Assembly: GCA_019279435.1 (NCBI GenBank) | Contig: JAAALK010000287.1 | Span: 88,865,532-88,929,531, forward strand | Length of the DNA stretch: 64,000 nt | Source of the DNA: Zizania palustris | Lineage: Eukaryota > Streptophyta > Magnoliopsida > Poales > Poaceae | Direction: 5' to 3' | Part shown: one piece after another, positions 56,918 through 64,000 of the stretch | How the letters are laid out: every line of letters starts with the position of its first letter | How positions within the stretch are numbered: position 1 is the first letter of the stretch | The notes under the pieces: generated by a model | Seen by the model: only the letters and a program-made list of their open reading frames with translations | Databases searched by the model: none | What the model was told of the DNA's origin: nothing | Program-made: the position numbers and the translations under genes

Positions 56918-57121
56918 TGACGATGAAGAAGAGTCTGAAACATATTTTTCCGTTGTGCCCTATCGTCCTGCTCCATGTGAGTGCTCAAGACGCGTTGTAC
57001 AATAAGTGCTTCAAGGTCGGCAGAGGCATCCGGCGCAAAAAATAGCGTCATCGTCGAATGTATCCTCCTCTCCTGCAATGTGTAGCAGCAAGTGCATATT
57101 CATCTTCAAAATCACTAGCAC

Positions 57122-58260
57122 TTACGTAGCCACCGGTCGTCCGTAGCAATATAAGCCCGGCTGACTAGGGCAGTCCTTCATGACCTGGCCAAATCCTTTG
57201 CATCGGTGACACTGATCGCTGTCGAACGTGCAGTAGAGACGCCGAGGATGTGGGCTTGGCTGGCGCCTTGGATGCTGCAGCTTGGAGCTCGCAGCCTGGG
57301 CTGTAGAGTAGAGGTGCGGATGTAGCCATCGGTCGAGAAGGTGGTGGTGGTCGTGTTGGCGTTGCTGCTGCCCACTTGAGCGTGAAGTAGCACCACCAAT
57401 GGTGGTCCTCATGATGCATTGTGGTTGTTGGCAACCCTACAATTCTTTTTCTACAAGCATAGCAAGGTGGAAAGACGAGTGATAGTATTGTATTCTTTAT
57501 AATCAATGATATCCTGAATTTCACGTCTTAAACCACCATAAAAACGGGCCATTTTATCCTCATTGTCCTCCCAATTTCAGCACGCATGCAACCTATTTGC
57601 AATCCTGATAATACTCCTCTACCGATTTATTTCCTTGGTTTAGGCGCTGCATTTTTTTGTCAAATCACATTTATATGAAGGAGGAACCCATCTACCATGC
57701 ATTTGCCGTTTTAACATATCCCAATTTTTGGTTCATTGCCAACCTGAACTATTTCAGTCCACCAAAGAAGAGCATATCCAGTGAAGTCACTAGTAGCTAA
57801 GCGCACGCGGTGGATAGCAGGAACCATGTGAGCATTAAATTTTTGTTCGACTGACATCTCCCAATCTAAATATGCATAGATCATAAGTGCCAGCAAAAGG
57901 AGGTACTAAAAATTTTACCTTGGAGTAGGGATCATCGTTCCTGCGGTTGTCATTGTTACCTCGTGGATGGCGGTTGCGGTGGCCGCCCATACCTTGATGA
58001 TTGAACTGAAGGGGATGACGTGCAGCCTCGTCAGGGTCAATGCCATTGTTCCCGGCATAGGATAGGTCGTCTTCCTCTTCAATATGGTCTTCGTTGGCTC
58101 GTGCAGCAGGCAAGCGTGTTTCCAAGGCAGTCATTCAGTCCACTAGGTCAGCCACAGTACGCGCGAGACGTTCGATGGAATGTTGGGTCTGCCGTTGAGA
58201 CTGTAGTAGAGCACGTCGTGAGACACAGTCATTAAAATCAGATGGAGGGGTACGCTGTTA
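57122..58260 (-). pseudogene. gag: CRM-like gag, degraded
   Basis: The N-terminal part (58134-57835) has MTALETRLPAARANEDHIEE and an Arg/Asn-rich stretch (HRNRHPRGNNDNRRNDD). The gag core follows (SKVKFLVPPFAGTYD, then FTGYALLWWTEIVQ near 57760). The knuckle near 57215 reads CHRCKGFGQVMKDCP: the His position of CCHC is Gln, so metal binding would be lost. Frameshifts separate the pieces. Confidence 0.78.
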
Positions 58261-58667
58261 TCTGCCATGTTAGTGAAAGAAAAACAACAAAGAATAATCC
58301 TTAGGGAAAACAGCTAGGTGGGGTGGTGGGTGTGTGGTGGGCAATCCGTCAAGCGCCTTACCCATGCTTGCAAGTGTTCTTACCACCGCAGTGAGGTCAC
58401 CGGCCTACAGGTGATGAACCAGGTGGAGGGTGGTGTGCAATTGCAAGAAATGAACCTGTCTGACCAAGAGAAAGGTGTAGCTTGGAAGGCAAAGTGAGTA
58501 GCAAGGATTAGCGATAGTAATAACAGTTAAACCAAGTTCAATAAGTATTCCCTAGTACTCGTCAAAGTTGCTGGCCTTAGTGCTCCCAATGTAAAAATTC
58601 AAGCAATAAGGGAAACTATGTGCCCAAACTCAAATGGAAGCAATAACAGGCCAAAATCAGCTCTCTG

Positions 58668-58850
58668 CAGATCGGACAAGGGATCGGACAAGAGATCGGA
58701 CAAGGGATCGGACAAGCAGAAACTGTTACTGCCGCTGATAATCTGTTACTGCCGCTGATCGGACAAGAGTTCGGACAAGGGATCGGACAAGCAGAATCTG
58801 TTACTGTCGCTGATATATCTGTTACTACCGCTGATCGGACAAGAAATAGA
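58668..58850 (+). repeat. Interspersed short repeats atcggacaag and ctgttactgccgctgat
   Basis: Eight or so copies of (g)atcggacaag(g/a)g alternate with four copies of tctgttactgccgctgat, giving two similar ~85-bp super-units. Confidence 0.85.
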
Positions 58851-59451
58851 CAGGACCACTTCTTTCTTTTTTTTCCTTTTTTTTTCTTTTTTTTCACTCT
58901 ATTTTTTTAACAAGGATGACAAGAGATGCAACCAAAAAAATTTGCACCTGCAACTGAGGTGGGATGTGGTTCACATAAATTCAACAAGTTCGCTGAACGG
59001 CGAGCAAAAACTTTGTCCATTTTTTTTCTTTATCTTCCTGATTTTTTTTGGCGATTCTGGTGAGGGCTAACAGGGGAACCGTGTTAGGGTACCCACTGAA
59101 ATTGGGTCAGGAAGACGCTCAAAAAATTTCAGATCTTTCTGCCAAACGAGCAAAAAGTTATGCTGTTTTACCGAAGGGGGGTCACAAATAGTCGATGTGG
59201 AAAACGAGTAGGGTTGTGGAGGGGGGGTTTCGGGGGGGAATTTTTGAGACACAAGACCAACTACTACTCAAACGACACAAAGGGATTACTAAACCAGCAC
59301 CAAGACTCGACCAAGAACACGACTCAACAAAGTTAAAACTGAAATTAAAATCGCAAGGCACAAAGGGGTTCTCGGTGAGGATTTTTTTGTGAGGGTTTTC
59401 TGACTCTAGGTAAAAATGAAACAGATCGAGATTACCTAATGAGAAACCTTA

Positions 59452-59463
59452 GCTCTGATACCA
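59452..59463 (-). other. CRM-like element primer-binding site
   Basis: The minus strand reads TGGTATCAGAGC, two bases from the LTR end; an initiator tRNA-Met primer. Confidence 0.92.
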
Positions 59464-59465
59464 AC

Positions 59466-60365
59466 TGATGGGGGATTGGTCCCGATCTTCCTATAGGTAA
59501 AGGATAACTTGGGTTGGTGGAGAATCTCGACGTTGGCGATCCAAGGCTCCGGTCCGGTGGATCCAAACCTTGCAATCGTTACACCACTCTCCGTTGGTTA
59601 TCAACCACGCAGGACGCGATTGACATCGCCACGAAGGCTAATTCCTGCAAGCGAACCCAAGAACACAAGCAAGAACAGGAAGGATACAAGTCGAATGCCA
59701 AATCACAGACAAACGATGAAAAGGTGAGGTTTCACAAACGCCTATGCAGCAGCCAATCGGTCCGGTGCAAGGGGCGGGATCCAAACACAAGTGTAGATGC
59801 AAACAAAGCAAAACCTAACCCTAAAGGCGGCTGACATGAGTATATAAGGCGTGGGCAGCCTGTGGAAGGCAAACAGACTCGGGTTGTGGGCTAGAAATGT
59901 ACAGACTTGGACTATGGGCCAACACGGCCCAATTCTGTCACGCAGGACTGTTTTGAACACACATGACGGCTCGAGGCTCCAAATGAGACGAACCAACGGC
60001 AAAAGATCCGTCTTCTCCTTAGCTTTCCAAAAAGTCCAAGAACGCGCCAATCGGACTTGTATGAGGAAGTTATGCCCATTTTGGTGCAAGGTGGTCGATG
60101 TAGTCCGAACTAGCGAATTCTGACTTCAAGTCATCCGTGCGACTCCGTCTTCAACTCCAACTCTCTTATTCCATATCCCATGTTCCTAAGCAACAACATA
60201 TCACTAGTATTCAGTAGCATCCCATCAAACAAATATTAACATAGTTGCTAAGGAAAGAATTAACCTCATGGTTCAAGCGCGGGCACGGCGCGTGTGATTG
60301 GTCCTTGTAATTGAATTGTAGGTGGAGGCTCCATGCGTGTATCATGTGAAGTGATGTCCTCATCA
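59466..60365 (-). repeat. CRM-like 5' LTR
   Basis: A 900-bp partner of 52752-53661. Many of the differences are short deletions in this copy, for example cacagtctccg against cactctccg and cccatccaaac against cccatcaaac. Confidence 0.92.
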
Positions 60366-60370
60366 GAGAT

Positions 60371-61141
60371 TGAGGAGCCATACTGAAGAGCATGGGCCTC
60401 ATGGCTCCAGATGTGATAGTCATTATCAACGGAAGTCAAGAGAACACCAAGAGAGGAGAAGACCTATTGTGTCTGGACCGCATGTGACTCAGATACAGGG
60501 GCAGCGAGCGACTGTCGGGCAGAGGGGCTGCGAAGTCAGGCTGGCCCAATCCGGGTACATGGGCTAGGAGCAGCAGAGGATCCACTGGGTTATTGACCAG
60601 GATTGACTCAGGTACACGGGCGGCGAGTGATTGCTGGGCTGAGAGAGCTGCGGAATCGGGCCGGCCCAATCCGGGTACTAGTTCAAAGTCGGTGGACTTT
60701 GTCAGTTTTGGCGCAAAACTGACAACCGCTAATCTCGGATCGGACCGTTCTGAGGCGAAGCTGTAGGCGCTACGAAAGCTCCGCTTCAGGATAAGTCATC
60801 TGTAATTAGGAGTTTACTATTTTGCCTTTAAGCCCACAGTCTGTCACTCAAGTCTATAAAAATATCCTAAGGGCAGTTTGGTCTTTTCCTTTTTATTCAG
60901 CGTCTGTAAAAACCCTAGGGGTATTTTGCATTTTTCCCATTTATGTGGCTGCCTATAAATAGGCCCCAATATCCTAGGGTTAGGGTTACCCAATTTCAAA
61001 AACACTTTACCAAATATTGGGTAACTTTTTGTGTCATCCCTGAGTTCTCCGCCCCGCCGGTATTTTCTCCAAGCCGCCCCGTCTAAATCCTTATTTCTCC
61101 ACGCCGGCGTGTTTTTCCAACCGAGCTTCTGCACTACAATC
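60371..61141 (+). repeat. SIRE-C 3' LTR, first 771 bp, cut by the gap
   Basis: Starts TGAGGAGCCATAC and follows 43737-44511 with substitutions and small indels, up to cactacaatc at the N gap. About 860 bp of LTR should follow. A TATA box lies at 60954-60961. Confidence 0.9.
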
Positions 61142-61241
61142 NNNNNNNNNNNNNNNNNNNNNNNNNNNNNNNNNNNNNNNNNNNNNNNNNNNNNNNNNNN
61201 NNNNNNNNNNNNNNNNNNNNNNNNNNNNNNNNNNNNNNNNN
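61142..61241. other. Assembly gap, 100 N
   Basis: Exactly 100 N, the usual placeholder for unknown length. At least the rest of the SIRE-C 3' LTR, its target copy and the 3' end of Tat-B are missing here. Confidence 0.98.
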
Positions 61242-62783
61242 TTGCTCTCGCGTCCTGGTTTGATCTCCTTTGTAAACCTGACCCATGTACTTTGTTTGTG
61301 ATCTCCTAATAGTAATATGTTCTGCTTCAAAAACACACACTTTAATTTGTGGTGGAAATATAATAATATGATTTAAACAATTCAATTGTTATGATCTACA
61401 TATCTTGTCATTCCGCTGAAGACACGCTTATCTATACGACAAGCCCTTGTTGAGGAAGGTAGAATGCTTATGACTATTTTTTCTAGAAGAGGATCTTGTT
61501 TAGTTGACTGACAAGCTTCAACTAGAAGCACACAGTATTCCTAATACCACACATCCAAATGTTCCTATAGGGGATGAGGAAAGCTCTGTTGTCAAGAAAG
61601 AGGTAGCAGATTTCCATGCATCTTCCACTGTCTTTTCACTTTGTCCAGTTGCTAGTTTCCTTTTAAAATAGCAATCAGTCATTTATGTTGATGACAATGT
61701 CAAGCATATCTTATTGTGGGACACGTTAGTGTTTGGTACCACTGTATCAGTTTTCTGTTCAATTCAACAATGTTTGCACCTTCTAGCCCATTTCTAATAT
61801 TCATTTTATATTTAGATATGGATGCTTTCTTTTGGTTTTCAATTTGATATTAGCACCATGCTCATTCTGGATAAATCCAATTGTAATAGAAAAGGTATTA
61901 TTCAAGAATAGCATATAAGATTCTTGTACGCACTATGTACTAAGTCTTACGACCTGGATATTAGATGCAAGGAACTTTTAGAAATTATAATGCTTGTGTT
62001 AATATGTTCTTCTTTGTAAGATATTCTCTCATTTGCAGTTTATAGCACAAACAACATCTTTATTTATATGAACAATATTTACATCAACATTGCCTACTTA
62101 TGCTTTGGGCCCTTCTATCCAGTAGCGTGAGGATTTAAGACAGCTTTGAGAGATCCAAGAGCAAGAGCTGTTGTTCTAGCTGACATGGATTTCATCAGAA
62201 AGGAGGCATCGTAAAGAGTTGTGAAGGATTCAGGAACATGTATTTTTTTCAGAAGTTTGAGTTGATTTTTCAAAAGTTCTCAAAATACACTTGTCATTTG
62301 TTGGGATATCTTCAACGGTTAGAAGTTTTGACTTGATTTCTTGTAACACTTGTCATTTGTTATATTTGAATTTGAAATATATATAAATATAGTTACTGCT
62401 ATTGTTGTGCAGTGGTACTGTTTATTGTAATCTGCTTGTGGTGGTACATCAATATATAGCTGCTACTGTTGTAATCTGCTGGAATATATAGAAAAAGCAA
62501 AAAAAAAACTTAATTTCCATCGGCCAAAAATTAGCCGACAGAAGTTAAGCTGAAAAAAGCAAAAAAATAGAAAAAAAGACTTAATTTTTGTCGGCCAAAA
62601 ATCAGCCGACAGAAGTTAATCAGCTTAACTTCCGTCGTCTGGATTTGGCCGACGGAAGTTAACTAATTCCTGTCCAACTGTTTTCGTCAGTCAAATGCCG
62701 ATAGAAGTTAGGCTTCTGCCGACGGAAGAAGGTCTAACTTCCGTCAGCTTTGGCCGATGGAAGTTCTCTAGATTCTTGTAGTG
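61242..62783. mobile_element. CACTA right end, second copy
   Basis: It repeats 28255-29807 with about a dozen small indels and a few substitutions. It contains the subterminal repeats (about 62515-62772) and the terminal TTCTTGTAGTG ending at 62783. Confidence 0.85.
61419..61602 (+). pseudogene. Seryl-tRNA synthetase exon B, second copy
   Basis: Same exon as 28430-28614. It has an added C-to-T change that turns the Gln of DLVQLTD into TAG, and the same frameshift. Exon A is missing because the copy begins at the gap. Confidence 0.75.
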
Positions 62784-64000
62784 AATTTGTTGATCAGAAA
62801 AGTTTCTCAATCACATGCAACTATTTCTTAGAAGAAGCAACATACACATCCTTAAACAACTACAAACATCTTGACTGTACTCATGACACAATTAAATCAA
62901 TATTCAACTCAGTTTGTATCAGATCTCAAACAATCTGAACAGAATTTTCAGAACATGAAAATAGAACCTCTGTAGATAGCAACAACCAGCAAAATGAGAC
63001 CTGTCTCAATTGAGTATCAAATGTTTTAGATCTACTTTAGACAGTAAAAGAACAAAGCAGAAACTTGAGATATACACTCACTAGAAACTATGAACTACTC
63101 AAGAAAAACAGAAGAGAATTCAGAACTTCTCTGCAGGAACAAAAATAGAAATGGTAGAAAGGATTAATTCTCTATTTCTGCAAAAAGGATTATGGATTAC
63201 CTTTGAATCCCTTCAACCATGATATTACTCAAGAAACACTCCAAGAATCAGCCAAGATGCTAATGAAAAGTATAAGCAACATTTCATTAAACATTTTGAG
63301 AGCTACGCAAACACTAAACCATTTTAGGCAGAGTTAAATTCCAGAACTGTGATGCCTTGTTTGATCAGCAAAAAAAAATTAAGAAGGAATCACAGAAACC
63401 AGTAGCAACTTTCAAAAATGAACCATTCAAAACATCCACAACAAAAGTTGTATAGACTTCAACAATTAGTTCTTCACAGAAATCATCAGAAAATGCTGCA
63501 CAAAATCGAATTCACTTTGAAAACATACCTGCGCCCAGAACTCTGAACTCCATCGCTGCACTGTTTCTTTTCCGGATCATGAACAGTAGCGCAAGTTTGA
63601 TGCAAAACAGCAAGAATATGGCAGAAATTTGATGGATTTGATATTTTGGTTTAGCCAAAAGAACATCCACCTGCCCATGGATATGGTTCTCTATTTATAG
63701 GCCAACCATGGGGGTATTTTCTGAAAAGAATCCTCTAGAAGTAAAATATTACACAAAGGTCCTATTCCTTTTTATATATTTCATAATTAAAAATTCTGAA
63801 AAATATAACAAAGGAGTACAATTTCTTTAGACACTTACTAACATTAAACCTAGTTTATTACACAATGACTCAACACTAAAAAGGACTCATAACTATTGAA
63901 ATTAATAAAACTAGATATACGACGGTTTTCAGCAAAAACCGACAAAGCCTCTCAACCCTTCGACTCATGACTCCGCTATGCGACTCGAGTGCCAGCAAGC
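62784..64000. other. Right flank of the CACTA element, second copy
   Basis: It repeats 29808-31028, including the minus-strand TATA, ATG and splice donor. No protein domain. The window ends inside it. Confidence 0.85.

Larger units (their letters stand above)
58261..59465 (-). other. CRM-like leader with repeats
   Basis: Non-coding stretch between gag and the 5' LTR. It contains a repeated atcggacaag word (58668-58850), a long T/C tract (about 58860-58910 in the plus reading), and the PBS at its end. The many homopolymers could also make this part hard to sequence. Confidence 0.7.
52752..60365 (-). mobile_element. Ty3 chromovirus, CRM-like, complete but degraded
   Basis: LTRs 52752-53661 and 59466-60365 (910 and 900 bp; minus strand begins TGATGAGGACATCAC and ends CCCCCATCA), with perfect GAGAT duplications (52747-52751, 60366-60370). 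Total 7.6 kb, with an iMet PBS, gag, protease, RT, RNase H and integrase on the minus strand. Size, LTR length, LTR start, RT wording and an integrase C-terminus that runs into the 3' LTR fit CRM (centromeric) chromoviruses best; Reina is the alternative. The reading frames are cut by many small frameshifts. Confidence 0.88.
43737..61141 (+). mobile_element. Ty1 SIRE/Maximus retrotransposon (SIRE-C), interrupted by a CRM-like element and the gap
   Basis: 5' LTR 43737-45369, PBS, gag with a second zinc finger, protease, integrase, RT, RNase H, long 3' untranslated region with polypurine tracts, then 3' LTR from 60371. The polypurine tract (52741-52751) and the LTR start (60371) are separated exactly by the CRM-like element and its GAGAT copy. 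The left flank is gatat; the right flank is lost in the gap. Coding regions are full of stops and the LTRs differ by several percent, so the insertion is old. Confidence 0.9.

Noticed and set aside
58668..58850. CRISPR-like array
   Set aside because: The repeats are short and unevenly spaced, with no unique spacers, and lie in the leader of a plant retrotransposon.
61091..61385. Open frames spanning the N gap
   Set aside because: They exist only because N positions are translated as X.

Overview
The window looks like a repeat island from a large grass (Poaceae) nuclear genome. I see no intact host gene. Nearly every base can be assigned to nested LTR retrotransposons of four plant lineages (Ty3 Tekay/Del, Ty3 Tat, Ty3 CRM-like, Ty1 SIRE/Maximus) and to a CACTA DNA transposon that carries pieces of a captured host gene. 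Lineages were assigned by reading domains and terminal motifs, not by database search.

Left nest (1-31114). The right part of a CACTA element (27611-29807, ending in TTCTTGTAGTG) is the base layer seen here. It holds two broken exons that read as organellar seryl-tRNA synthetase. A plus-strand Tekay copy (Tekay-A, internal end 176-739, 3' LTR 740-2312 plus 26063-27610) adjoins it on the left. Into that LTR went a minus-strand Tat element (Tat-A, 2313-26062, target-site duplication gtata/gtatc). Into Tat-A went a young minus-strand Tekay element (Tekay-B, 3975-16419, perfect CGGAT duplication). Tekay-B has near-identical 3.4-kb LTRs, a gag-pol frame broken by one TAG, and an intact extra ORF of 259 codons ahead of gag. 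Tat-A carries, between its integrase and 3' LTR and on the opposite strand, a separate gene with its own TATA box and three introns that splice in frame. Tekay-B split this gene.

Middle (31115-43736). A SIRE-type LTR, a SIRE-type 3' untranslated region and a gag with no pol (all minus strand) are followed by an abrupt join at about 37207 to a 5'-truncated plus-strand Tat element (Tat-B, gag through integrase).

Right nest (43737-61141). A plus-strand SIRE element (SIRE-C: 5' LTR 43737-45369, decayed gag and pol, 3' LTR from 60371) was inserted at the end of Tat-B pol. A minus-strand CRM-like chromovirus (52752-60365, GAGAT duplication) landed exactly between its polypurine tract and its 3' LTR. 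The SIRE-C 3' LTR runs into a 100-base N gap.

After the gap, 61242-64000 repeats 28255-31028 almost base for base, with many small indels. This is either a large duplication or an assembly redundancy. The points most worth following are the spliced antisense gene of Tat-A, the seryl-tRNA synthetase capture in the CACTA element, the leader ORF of Tekay-B and the gag-only SIRE unit.
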